This document shows positions 1 to 6,108 of a stretch of DNA of 7,807 bases, piece after piece (the first letter of the stretch is position 1; each line of letters opens with the position of its first letter). The translations under genes and the position numbers were made by a program. The notes beneath the pieces were generated by a model, which was given only the letters and a program-made list of their open reading frames with translations, searched no databases and was not told where the DNA came from. Source of the stretch: Pseudomonadota bacterium (GTDB lineage: Bacteria > Pseudomonadota > Gammaproteobacteria > Steroidobacterales > Rariloculaceae); the NCBI GenBank assembly GCA_009843005.1, contig VYEH01000445.1, positions 11,028 through 18,834 of the forward strand, written 5' to 3'.

Positions 1-1011
1 CCGCTGCCGGATGCGCTGAAGGCCGTCACGCCCGACCGGCTCGGTGCCCTGCTGCTGCGGGATCACCCGATTCGCAACGCATCGGATTGGCGCCACGACG
101 CTCTCGCGCACCTGGATGTCTCGGCCCGCGAACACTTTCTCGGCCAGGGCCTGAATGAAGCGAGCGTGTCGCTGCTTGCCGTCAACAACGGCTATGGCAA
201 CACGCTCGAGGACACGTCGGTGCTCAGCCTCTATCGTGTGGTTGCCGGCTTCGGCCGAGCGATCGCGATGGGCCAGCCCACGCTGGAGGCGGTCGACGGC
301 AACATGCGGCTGCCGGAGCGCATGGCCGCGGAACTCTCCCAGGCGGTTCTTGCCGGTGAGACGGTGACGGTGCTGGAGCGAAACGGCACCGGCGTCGTGG
401 TTGACTGCCGGAGCGGGCTTCGGATCGAAGCCGATGCGGCGATCGTGACGTTGCCGATACCGGCGCTCCGGCAGGTTGAATTCCGGCCGGCGCTTCCTGC
501 CCCGCAGCGGGAAGCCATTGACTCGATCCGCTATCTCAAATTGACGCAAGCGCACCTGGTGGCGAATCGGGCCGCGTGGGAAGCCTCCGGCATCCCGGGC
601 TCGGTGTGGTCCAATGCGCCGTTTGGCCGCTTGTTCGTTCGCCGGCAGCCGGGCTCGAACACCTACAACATCACGGTCTGGATCAACGGCGACAGTTGCG
701 ACCGATATGACGGGCAGGGGGACGAGGAAGCCGGACGCCAGGTCCTTGAAGACCTGTTTCGAGCTTACTCGGGCGCTCGCGGAAACGTACGGCTGGAGAA
801 ACTGGTTCGCTGGCACCGGGACGCCTTCAGCCAGGGAAGCTGGGCCGTGTGGGCGCCGGGACAGATCGGCCGGTACTTCGCCGCGCTGCACCAGCCGGCG
901 GGTTCGATCCATTTCGCCGGAGAACATACCGCTTACGCGTATTCGGGCATGGAAGGGGCCATGGAATCCGGCGAGCGGGCGGCGCTGGAAGTGCTGAGAG
1001 GACTGTCGTGA
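1..1011 (+). CDS. Flavin-containing amine oxidase/dehydrogenase, C-terminal 336 residues (5' partial)
   Basis: The frame is open from base 1 to the TGA at 1009-1011. The start and the N-terminal Rossmann GxGxxG segment lie left of the window; family members are usually about 450-500 residues, so roughly a quarter to a third is missing. The diagnostic part is the C-terminal FAD-binding motif at visible codons 305-328: FAGEHT, then YSGMEGAMESGERAA. This matches the monoamine oxidase/L-amino acid oxidase/NicA2 superfamily. It is preceded by the usual W-x-PGQ stretch (WAVWAPGQIGRYF, about codons 282-294). The family oxidises an amine to an imine at FAD. Which amine cannot be told from this part, and whether there is a signal peptide cannot be seen. 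The stop overlaps the start of a secreted cytochrome c gene (GTGA), which suggests that cytochrome, not oxygen, is the electron acceptor (inference). Family call is strong; substrate unknown. Confidence 0.9.
   Translation, partial: PLPDALKAVTPDRLGALLLRDHPIRNASDWRHDALAHLDVSAREHFLGQGLNEASVSLLAVNNGYGNTLEDTSVLSLYRVVAGFGRAIAMGQPTLEAVDGNMRLPERMAAELSQAVLAGETVTVLERNGTGVVVDCRSGLRIEADAAIVTLPIPALRQVEFRPALPAPQREAIDSIRYLKLTQAHLVANRAAWEASGIPGSVWSNAPFGRLFVRRQPGSNTYNITVWINGDSCDRYDGQGDEEAGRQVLEDLFRAYSGARGNVRLEKLVRWHRDAFSQGSWAVWAPGQIGRYFAALHQPAGSIHFAGEHTAYAYSGMEGAMESGERAALEVLRGLS
996..1001 (+). promoter_or_regulatory. Shine-Dalgarno fixing the GTG start of the cytochrome c gene
   Basis: GAGAGG lies inside the last codons of the amine oxidase gene, 6 nt before the GTG at 1008. 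It supports GTG 1008 over upstream in-frame starts that would run far into the oxidase gene. The site also implies translational coupling of the two genes. Confidence 0.6.
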
Positions 1012-1475
1012 AGCACGTGCCGAGCATCACGTTCCTGGCGGCCGTGCTGCTCGGCTTGCCGGTAGGGGGCACGCTCCAGGAAGACGCACTGCCGGACAAC
1101 GACTCCCCGCAGGGAGAGACGGGCACGGCCGACTCTGCCGCAACCGACGGTACCGGTCCGCCGGGCGAGCAGCTGTTCCTAGCCTGCGCGGGCTGCCACG
1201 CTCTGCAGCCGGAGGATGCGAATCTCGTGGGACCGCACCTTGCCGGCATCGTGGGTCGCCAGTCGGCCAATTTGGCCGATTACGCCTACTCGCCGGCGCT
1301 TGCCGAGGCGTCTTTCGCGTGGGACCGCAATGTGCTGTTCAGTTGGATCGTGGCGGCGGAGAGCCTGCTTCCCGGCACGTACATGCTCTATCACAACCAC
1401 CTTGAGCCCGACGAGGTTTTCCGGCTGATCGATTACCTGGAAGAAAACGGCGAGCCGCCGGCCACCGAGCGATGA
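1008..1475 (+). CDS. Secreted class I c-type cytochrome (155 aa)
   Basis: The GTG start gives an N-terminal signal peptide: a basic MKH start followed by a hydrophobic core at about residues 7-20 (ITFLAAVLLGLPVG). An acidic, low-complexity linker follows at about 24-55. The heme-attachment motif CAGCH is at residues 60-64, and the class I pattern continues with NLVGPHLAGIVGR. The distal ligand is most likely Met126 in PGTYM, within the usual PGTxM loop, and a C-terminal helix (VFRLIDYLEE) closes the fold. It should be a periplasmic or membrane-tethered monoheme electron carrier. It overlaps the amine oxidase stop by 4 bp, so it is very likely that enzyme's electron acceptor, as CycN is for NicA2 (analogy, not shown here). 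It could also pass electrons from other periplasmic dehydrogenases to a terminal oxidase. The frame is open upstream to 849, but starts there lack the signal peptide and lie within the oxidase gene. Confidence 0.92.
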   Translation: MKHVPSITFLAAVLLGLPVGGTLQEDALPDNDSPQGETGTADSAATDGTGPPGEQLFLACAGCHALQPEDANLVGPHLAGIVGRQSANLADYAYSPALAEASFAWDRNVLFSWIVAAESLLPGTYMLYHNHLEPDEVFRLIDYLEENGEPPATER

Positions 1476-1492
1476 CGAGAACCGATGGACAT

Positions 1493-1496
1493 GGAG
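1493..1496 (+). promoter_or_regulatory. Shine-Dalgarno serving the 19-codon mini-ORF
   Basis: GGAG sits 7 nt before the ATG at 1504. It is the best ribosome-binding site in the 84 bp between the cytochrome stop and the CpcT/CpeT-like start. It serves a short frame, not the main gene, whose own start candidates at 1542 and 1560 have no properly spaced site. Confidence 0.5.
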
Positions 1497-1503
1497 ATTG
1501 AAC

Positions 1504-1563
1504 ATGAATGACCTCAGAGAGACGGCGTACCCCGACGGGGGGTGCCCCGCTTTCCGGCCATGA
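1504..1563 (+). CDS. Putative 19-residue leader peptide, or displaced N-terminus of the next gene
   Basis: ATG 1504 opens a 19-codon frame ending at TGA 1561-1563, which overlaps the ATG at 1560 of the downstream gene (ATGA). It has a good Shine-Dalgarno, while the downstream start has none, so it may be a translational-coupling leader. The alternative is a frameshift: a run of six G at 1537-1542 lies inside it, and one extra G would fuse this frame to the next gene and give it a longer N-terminus. The peptide has no recognisable motif. Whether it is made as a separate peptide is uncertain. Confidence 0.3.
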   Translation: MNDLRETAYPDGGCPAFRP

Positions 1564-2534
1564 CCGGACTCGGCCGTTCCCGGCCATTCCACGGCGGACA
1601 GGCCGTGCTTGCAGGCATGGCATGCCTGGCGGTGGCAAGCCAGGCACTGGCCCAGGGCCAGGACACCACACCCACCGAGCGCAACGTGCTGGTGATAGCC
1701 GAGCTTCTTGCGCGCGTCTACGACAATTACAACCAGGTCTATTTTGACCGGCGCCTCGGCTATCCGGAAAACGAACGTCACGACCGCCGGGAGATCCGCA
1801 TAGACCGGGTTGGCGGGCCCGACTCCATGCTTCTGGCCTACCGCGAGTTCGCCGACGGCGACTACTCGCGCCTTACCCGAGCCGGAGCGCTGGCCTTGTC
1901 CGCGGACAACGAACGCGAAGCGGCCCGGATGGAAATCTGGAGCCGGCCGGTGGAGGGCCTGGATCCGATGGACACGGGCGCGGGCGTTGACGGGCGGCCG
2001 GAGGAGGCCGCCGAGTGCGTCGTTTACTGGACCCGCGAGGCGGCCCAGTTCCGTGGCAAGGCGCAAGGCGATTGCCCCGCCTGGGCCCCGGAATCGGTCC
2101 TGGCCGAGCAGCAGATGTGGCTGACGGCGCCGGGCGGGCCGGACCACCCGGGAGGCGCTTACGAACTTCATGCGGCGCGCCTTATGCGATGCTTTATCGA
2201 CGTACCGGGCGTGAGCGGCGGAAGAGATGAAGAATACACCCGGTACGACAACCTGCAGATTCACGATCGGGGCGGGTCGGTGCGCATCACCCACACGGAC
2301 GGCAGGCAACTCGGCCTGCGCCTGTCGAACGTCGATTGGCCCCTGAACAACTACGACGACGCCTTTACCCGCGACGTGCTCGTGCTCTACGCGCTGGAAT
2401 ACATCGGCGACGAGACCAGGTCCCACGGCTACATCTTCACCGAACCGCACGCCGAACGCATCGGCATCAACCTCTACTGGATGATGGCCTACTGCTACAG
2501 CGAGTCCAACACTGAAATTCGCCCGTTCATGTAA
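1560..2534 (+). CDS. Secreted CpcT/CpeT-like protein (chromophore-lyase fold family, about 324 aa)
   Basis: From ATG 1560 the protein has a Sec signal peptide: a basic n-region with R6, R8 and H11, a hydrophobic core at about 15-27, and likely cleavage after QALA (31/32). The mature part has hallmarks I associate with CpcT/CpeT: an N-terminal LLARVYDNYNQ segment, then ECVVYWTREAAQFRGKAQGDC at about 152-172, where the CxVYWxRExxxFxG pattern is typical. A C-terminal half contains HDRGG, RIGINLYW and a final MAYC. In cyanobacteria these proteins attach bilins to phycobiliproteins. Nothing here indicates phototrophy, so the role is unknown, perhaps binding of a small ligand. It is longer than cyanobacterial CpcT (about 200 aa). 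GTG 1542 is an alternative start adding six residues; an in-frame stop at 1509-1511 limits further extension. The family call rests on recalled motifs without alignment. Confidence 0.68.
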   Translation: MTGLGRSRPFHGGQAVLAGMACLAVASQALAQGQDTTPTERNVLVIAELLARVYDNYNQVYFDRRLGYPENERHDRREIRIDRVGGPDSMLLAYREFADGDYSRLTRAGALALSADNEREAARMEIWSRPVEGLDPMDTGAGVDGRPEEAAECVVYWTREAAQFRGKAQGDCPAWAPESVLAEQQMWLTAPGGPDHPGGAYELHAARLMRCFIDVPGVSGGRDEEYTRYDNLQIHDRGGSVRITHTDGRQLGLRLSNVDWPLNNYDDAFTRDVLVLYALEYIGDETRSHGYIFTEPHAERIGINLYWMMAYCYSESNTEIRPFM

Positions 2535-2625
2535 CGTTCGCCACAGTGATGTACCGGTGTTCTCGCGGGCGCAGGGACTTCGCGATTGAATTGCTGGAGC
2601 GCTCTCATGGCGGTTTTGACCCGAA
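2535..2625 (+). other. 91-bp intergenic gap with a nine-codon leader ORF
   Basis: I find no convincing promoter or rho-independent terminator between the CpcT/CpeT-like gene and the FAD oxidase gene. The gap does hold GGAG at 2596-2599, 7 nt before an ATG at 2607. That ATG opens a nine-codon frame (MAVLTRNDR) ending at TGA 2634-2636, just past the ATG (2626) of the oxidase gene. The oxidase start has no ribosome-binding site of its own, so ribosomes may reach it by reinitiation or coupling. Confidence 0.4.
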
Positions 2626-4194
2626 ATGATCGATGATGCCCTGATCGAACGCCTGGCCGCGGCGGCCGGCGAGTCGGCGGTGAGCCGGGATCCCGGGCGC
2701 TGCGAGTACCTGGCCGAAGACATCTTTGCACGGGAGCTTCCGGCCGGCGCGGCGGTGCGGCCGGGCAGCCGGCAGGCGCTTGCGGAGGTGGTCCGCGAAA
2801 CGGTGGCTGCGGGCCATGCGGTGATCGTTCGGGGCGGCGGCATGTCCTACAGCCTGGGCTACGTGCCTGCCGAACCCGACTCGGTTCTGATCGATATGCG
2901 CGGCCTGAACCGTATCCTGGAAATCAATCGCGAGGACATGTCCGTCACCGTGGAGGCCGGTACGACCTGGCGGGACCTTTACCTGGCGCTGGAGAACACC
3001 GGGCTGAGGACGCCCTATTGGGGCACGCTCTCGGGTATTCATGCCACCGTGGGGGGAAGCCTTTCCCAGAACAGTATTTTCTGGGGATCCGGGCGTTACG
3101 GGTCGGCCGCCGAGTCCGTTCTCGGCATGGAAATCGTGCTGGCGGACGGATCGGTATTGAGCACCGGTTCGGGGGGCCAGATCCACGCCGCGCCCTTCTT
3201 CCGCCACCACGGGCCCGACCTGACCGGGCTGTTCTGCGGCGACTGCGGCGCCCTGGGAGTCAAGGCCGCAGTCACCCTGCGCCTGCTCCCCCGATACCGG
3301 GACCGGGCTTTCGGCGCCTTTTCCTTTGACGACCATCGAACCACGCTGGCGGCCATGGCGGAGGTTTCCCGCCGCGACCTGGCCATGGAATGTTTCGGCT
3401 TCGATCCCTTCCTGCAGCGCCAGCGCATGCGCCGGGAAAGCCTCGCCGGCGACGCGATGCGGCTCCTGCGCGTGATGAAGTCCGCCGAAGGCGTCGGCCG
3501 GGCGCTGGCGGGCGGCGCCCGCGTGGCGCTGGCCGGCCGCCGCTTCATGGAGGACGTCGCGTGGTCGTTCGCCACGATGATCGAGGAACGCTCCCCGGAG
3601 GCCGCCGAGCAGGGTATACAGGCCGCGCGGGACATCGCGGCGAAGCACGGCGGCCGGGAGTTGCCGGACAGCGTCCCCAGGATACTGCGGGCCAATCCCT
3701 TCGGACCGCTGAACAACATCATCGGGCCCGAGGGCGAGCGCTGGGCGCCGGTCCACGGAATCCTCCCCCACTCCCGCGCCGTGGAGGCCATGGACGCCAT
3801 ACTGGCGCTGCTTGAACGCGAGGCAGCGCAATTGGAGGCCCACCGGATCGGTGTCGGTCACCTGCTGGCAACGGTGCACACCAACAGCACTGTGTTGGAA
3901 CCGGTTTTCTTCTGGCCGGATTCTCTGGAGGAAATACACCGCCGCACCGTCGAGCCGCAACACCTGCGCCGCGTAGGGAGCTTCCCTGAAAACCTCGCCG
4001 CGCGGACCGCCGTGCAGGAAATCCGCGGTGCACTCATCCGGCTGTTCAAGGACCTGGGGGCAGCGCACCTGCAGCTCGGAAAATCCTATCTCTACCGCGA
4101 GGGACTGCGGCCGGCCAACTGGAAGCTGATCGCGGCGCTCAAGCGCCAACTGGACCCCAACGGCCGCCTCAATCCGGGAGCGCTGGGGCTGTGA
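2626..4194 (+). CDS. FAD-linked oxidase/dehydrogenase, VAO/PCMH (GlcD-like) superfamily, 522 aa
   Basis: This is a full-length cytosolic flavoprotein without a signal peptide. The FAD_binding_4 (PCMH) domain spans about residues 35-220. It shows the pyrophosphate loop VIVRGGGMSYSLG (66-78), the second FAD loop GIHATVGGSLSQN (137-149) followed by GSGRYGSAAESVLGMEIVLADG, and the closing motif GPDLTGLFCGDCGALGVK (196-213). The C-terminal cap/FAD-linked oxidase domain ends with the typical LDPNGRLNPGALGL (509-522). Relatives oxidise alcohols, hydroxy acids or phenols (glycolate, D-lactate, vanillyl alcohol, 4-cresol). The substrate cannot be assigned. Two cysteines in CGDC (204-207) occupy a place where relatives often have a GSEG-like sequence. 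ATG 2626 is the first in-frame start, because TGA at 2617-2619 blocks extension. The stop overlaps the next gene by GTGA. Being cytosolic, it is unlikely to reduce the secreted cytochrome directly. Confidence 0.9.
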   Translation: MIDDALIERLAAAAGESAVSRDPGRCEYLAEDIFARELPAGAAVRPGSRQALAEVVRETVAAGHAVIVRGGGMSYSLGYVPAEPDSVLIDMRGLNRILEINREDMSVTVEAGTTWRDLYLALENTGLRTPYWGTLSGIHATVGGSLSQNSIFWGSGRYGSAAESVLGMEIVLADGSVLSTGSGGQIHAAPFFRHHGPDLTGLFCGDCGALGVKAAVTLRLLPRYRDRAFGAFSFDDHRTTLAAMAEVSRRDLAMECFGFDPFLQRQRMRRESLAGDAMRLLRVMKSAEGVGRALAGGARVALAGRRFMEDVAWSFATMIEERSPEAAEQGIQAARDIAAKHGGRELPDSVPRILRANPFGPLNNIIGPEGERWAPVHGILPHSRAVEAMDAILALLEREAAQLEAHRIGVGHLLATVHTNSTVLEPVFFWPDSLEEIHRRTVEPQHLRRVGSFPENLAARTAVQEIRGALIRLFKDLGAAHLQLGKSYLYREGLRPANWKLIAALKRQLDPNGRLNPGALGL

Positions 4195-5105
4195 TCCGGC
4201 GCGCTTACCTGCGACACGCCGACGCCCGTCAGACACATTACCGCCGCGCCGGTACCGGCGAGCCTTTGATTCTGCTGCACCCTTCACCGCTGTCGTCGAG
4301 CTGGATGGAACCGGTGATGGGCGCCTTGCAGGGCAGAGTGGACACCATCGCGCCGGATACGCCGGGCTATGGCGCCTCCGATCCGCCACCCGGACACGCG
4401 GCCAACCCCGGCGGGAATGAAGGGCAGTCCGGCTCCGCTGACGATCTCACCCCCTACACAAAATGGCTCCACGAGTTCATCCTGACGCTGGGTTTCCGGC
4501 AGGTGGGTCTTTACGGATCGGCTACCGGCGCGCAGATCGCCATCGAGTTCGCCCGCGCCTACCCGGAAGCGACACGCTTCGTGGTGCTCGACAACGTGGC
4601 GCACTTCACCGCCGAGGAGCGAGAGGGGATGCTGGCGCGGTACTTTCCGGACCTCTCGCCCCGCGCCGACGGCAGGCACCTCCAGACCACCTGGGCGATG
4701 GTCAGTGGACTATGGCAGTGGTTCCCGTGGTATCGGCAGGACGACGAACACCGCCTCGCCGCGGCGCCCGATGTGAACTCTGCGGAAACGCTTCAGCGAA
4801 TGCTGGTGGATCACCTCGGCGCCGGGCCCGACTATGCGCGAGCCTACCGCGCCGCGATGCGCAACGAGGATGCCTCCAGGGTGCAGGGCATCGCCGTCCC
4901 CGCAAGGATCATCCGCTGGAAGGGCAGTCTGCTGCGCCGCTACGCCGACCGCCTGGATGACTTCGACTGGCCGGAACACATCAGGATGGTCCCGTGCGGA
5001 CCGGGCACGGAAGAACGCCTGAACGCCATCCGGAGCGCCGTGAACGAACTCAACGACGCCCAAACAGGTATCGTGCGCCCGGTTACGGATTCGCTGCGTC
5101 GATGA
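4191..5105 (+). CDS. Alpha/beta-hydrolase-fold protein lacking the catalytic Ser and His (304 aa)
   Basis: The GTG start at 4191 overlaps the oxidase stop (GTGA). The fold is clear: EPLILLHPSPLSSSW (24-38) is the first core strand with an oxyanion HxxP loop, and DTPGYGASD (56-64) is the usual second motif. QVGLYGSATGAQIAIEFA, ending at 121, is the nucleophile-elbow strand and helix. Aligning GSATGAQIAIEFA with a usual GHSLGGAIALEFA puts Ala111 at the nucleophile position. The acid loop after VPARIIRW (GSLLRRYADR) has no Asp at the usual place, and the C-terminal GPGTEERL (270-277) has no His where GxGH is expected. It may therefore be a non-hydrolytic family member such as a lyase, cofactor-free enzyme, ligand binder or partner of the oxidase. 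The gene runs 23 bp into the convergent DUF1838 gene. The fold is certain; the loss of catalysis is inferred from manual alignment. Confidence 0.85.
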   Translation: MIRRAYLRHADARQTHYRRAGTGEPLILLHPSPLSSSWMEPVMGALQGRVDTIAPDTPGYGASDPPPGHAANPGGNEGQSGSADDLTPYTKWLHEFILTLGFRQVGLYGSATGAQIAIEFARAYPEATRFVVLDNVAHFTAEEREGMLARYFPDLSPRADGRHLQTTWAMVSGLWQWFPWYRQDDEHRLAAAPDVNSAETLQRMLVDHLGAGPDYARAYRAAMRNEDASRVQGIAVPARIIRWKGSLLRRYADRLDDFDWPEHIRMVPCGPGTEERLNAIRSAVNELNDAQTGIVRPVTDSLRR

Positions 5106-5976
5106 TCTTCCTGAAGTAGGTCCACGAAGTCTCGTTGGGCCTGGAATCGTCCACCGGCGGCGGCGCCGCATACTCGGGGTAGTTGGCGGCGATTTCCGCC
5201 TTCATTGCGGCCGACAACTGTTCCGCGCTTTCGAGCTTCCTGCCCATCGCGTTGAAGTACATCATCCCGGCCCGGTTGCCCATCTGCATCCAGGGCAGCC
5301 AGGGCGCGAGCCGAACCCAGGAAATGACCGGATAGGCCACCGGTATTGCGGCATCCAGAAGCGCCCGGGTATCGCCGTTGAAGTCGAAGATCTCCGTGGC
5401 GTGGTAGGTGCCTCCGACGTAGTCCTGGTAGTCGCCTCCCAACGGATTGCGGTAGAACAGCGGAACTTCGATTCGCCACATCCATACGCCGTTCATGTCG
5501 TTGAGCTCGAAGGGGGTCACGTCGCCGTCGGGGGTGCGGCCGAATGACGGCCGCCCGTTGACCGGGTCGTTGGCGACGTGAACGACCTCGTTTTCGGCGC
5601 CGGTCCAGGGATTGGCGAAGGTCCGCAGCACCTCGTCGGTTTCCGGGTCGAGGTACAGCATGATCTCGCGCGAGACCAACCGATAGCCGACGCCGCGGAC
5701 CGGATCTTCAATGGTGACGCACTGGCGGATGTTCATGCCGTCCAGGTTGAACAGATGACGGTCGCGTTCCCCCGGCACGCGCGAGAAGGCGCGCCCGAAC
5801 CATTGGTACACCTGCGGCGAACTGTCTTCAAGGGAGCAGTGGATCTTGCGGTTCAACTGCACGTAACCTTCCGCGGTCGCGGGATCGATCGCGTTGTCCT
5901 GGGCGAGCGCCGAGCCGCACAACAATCCGGCGGCCAACATCAATCCGGGCGCCGCAAGGGAGGGTCTTGTCTTCAT
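5083..5976 (-). CDS. Secreted DUF1838 family protein (297 aa)
   Basis: The protein begins with a clear Sec signal peptide: MKTR, then a hydrophobic stretch at about 8-24, with likely cleavage after SALA and the mature protein starting at QDN. The mature part matches what I recall of DUF1838: PGERDRHLFNLDGMNIRQC, SREIMLYLDPETDEVLRTF, NPWTGAENEVVHVANDPVN, and a C-terminal block of aromatics (SWVRLAPWLPWMQMG). Family function is unknown; members are secreted and often sit near oxidoreductases in catabolic clusters (recollection). The ATG at 5976 has an AGGAG site 7 nt upstream, which settles the start. The TAA at 5083-5085 lies inside the hydrolase-like gene, giving a tail-to-tail overlap. It is transcribed divergently from the DUF1330-nitrilase pair across an AT-rich spacer. 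Confidence 0.85.
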   Translation of the reverse strand: MKTRPSLAAPGLMLAAGLLCGSALAQDNAIDPATAEGYVQLNRKIHCSLEDSSPQVYQWFGRAFSRVPGERDRHLFNLDGMNIRQCVTIEDPVRGVGYRLVSREIMLYLDPETDEVLRTFANPWTGAENEVVHVANDPVNGRPSFGRTPDGDVTPFELNDMNGVWMWRIEVPLFYRNPLGGDYQDYVGGTYHATEIFDFNGDTRALLDAAIPVAYPVISWVRLAPWLPWMQMGNRAGMMYFNAMGRKLESAEQLSAAMKAEIAANYPEYAAPPPVDDSRPNETSWTYFRKIIDAANP

Positions 5977-5983
5977 TGGCTAA

Positions 5984-5988
5984 CTCCT
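5984..5988 (-). promoter_or_regulatory. Strong Shine-Dalgarno of the DUF1838 gene
   Basis: Read on the minus strand this is AGGAG, 7 nt before the ATG whose first base is 5976. It is the strongest ribosome-binding site seen for any gene in the window, which suggests the protein is made in quantity. Confidence 0.7.
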
Positions 5989-5993
5989 GGAAG

Positions 5994-6032
5994 CGGTTCG
6001 ACCGTAGAATCGGCAGGGAACCGCACGAACCG
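5994..6032. repeat. Inverted repeat CGGTTCG / CGAACCG in the divergent spacer
   Basis: CGGTTCG at 5994-6000 and CGAACCG at 6026-6032 are perfect 7-bp inverted arms separated by 25 bp. The right arm overlaps the place where a -10 box for the minus-strand DUF1838 gene would fall. It could be an operator or a hairpin in that gene's leader. A 7-bp match can also occur by chance. Confidence 0.3.
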
Positions 6033-6058
6033 TATTTGTTTGTATAAAGATATGTCAA
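6030..6058 (-). promoter_or_regulatory. Candidate divergent promoter for the DUF1838 gene
   Basis: On the minus strand a perfect -35 TTGACA occupies 6053-6058. At 17-18 bp spacing only weak -10 sequences are found (ATACGG at 6030-6035, or TACGGT shifted by one). The -35 lies inside the spacer of the plus-strand promoter, so the two would compete for polymerase. The poor -10 suggests a need for an activator, or that this promoter is not real. Confidence 0.3.
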
Positions 6059-6064
6059 TATAAC
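6036..6064 (+). promoter_or_regulatory. Candidate sigma-70 promoter for the DUF1330-nitrilase pair
   Basis: A -35-like TTGTTT (6036-6041; 3/6) and a -10-like TATAAC (6059-6064; 5/6 against TATAAT) are separated by exactly 17 bp. The area is clearly AT-rich against the high-GC surroundings. Transcription would begin near 6071, giving a leader of about 38 nt before ATG 6109. Confidence 0.5.
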
Positions 6065-6098
6065 ATGCAAGCGGGCGCGTGGACCGGTTGCGGGCATT

Positions 6099-6103
6099 GG
6101 AGG
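6099..6103 (+). promoter_or_regulatory. Shine-Dalgarno choosing ATG 6109 for the DUF1330 gene
   Basis: GGAGG lies 5 nt before ATG 6109. The longer in-frame start GTG 6079 has no such site and would add ten residues (VDRLRALEAD) ahead of the typical family start MAAYLVVEAVI, so ATG 6109 is preferred. Confidence 0.65.
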
Positions 6104-6108
6104 CAGAC

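Noticed and set aside
849..1007. A 53-codon N-terminal extension of the cytochrome gene
   Set aside because: It lies entirely within the amine oxidase gene, is Arg/Gly-rich, and would bury the signal peptide. GTG 1008 has a well-placed Shine-Dalgarno.
1612..1628. A near-perfect palindrome, CAGGCATG-g-CATGCCTG
   Set aside because: It lies in signal-peptide codons rich in Ala and Gly. The one-base centre cannot form a good hairpin, and no second copy was noticed, so it is probably chance in GC-rich coding DNA.
1179..2843. A 554-codon open frame on the minus strand
   Set aside because: It lies opposite the cytochrome, the CpcT/CpeT-like gene and the start of the FAD oxidase, all with clear family motifs. 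Its translation is rich in Arg, Pro and Ala with no domain. Long antisense frames are common in high-GC DNA.
2605..4389. A 594-codon open frame on the minus strand
   Set aside because: It is longer than the real gene opposite, but it mirrors the FAD oxidase, whose FAD motifs are unmistakable. The antisense translation shows no recognisable domain or ribosome site.
5578..6063. A 161-codon plus-strand frame
   Set aside because: It is antisense to the DUF1838 gene, which has a signal peptide, family motifs and a strong ribosome site. It also runs across the promoter region.
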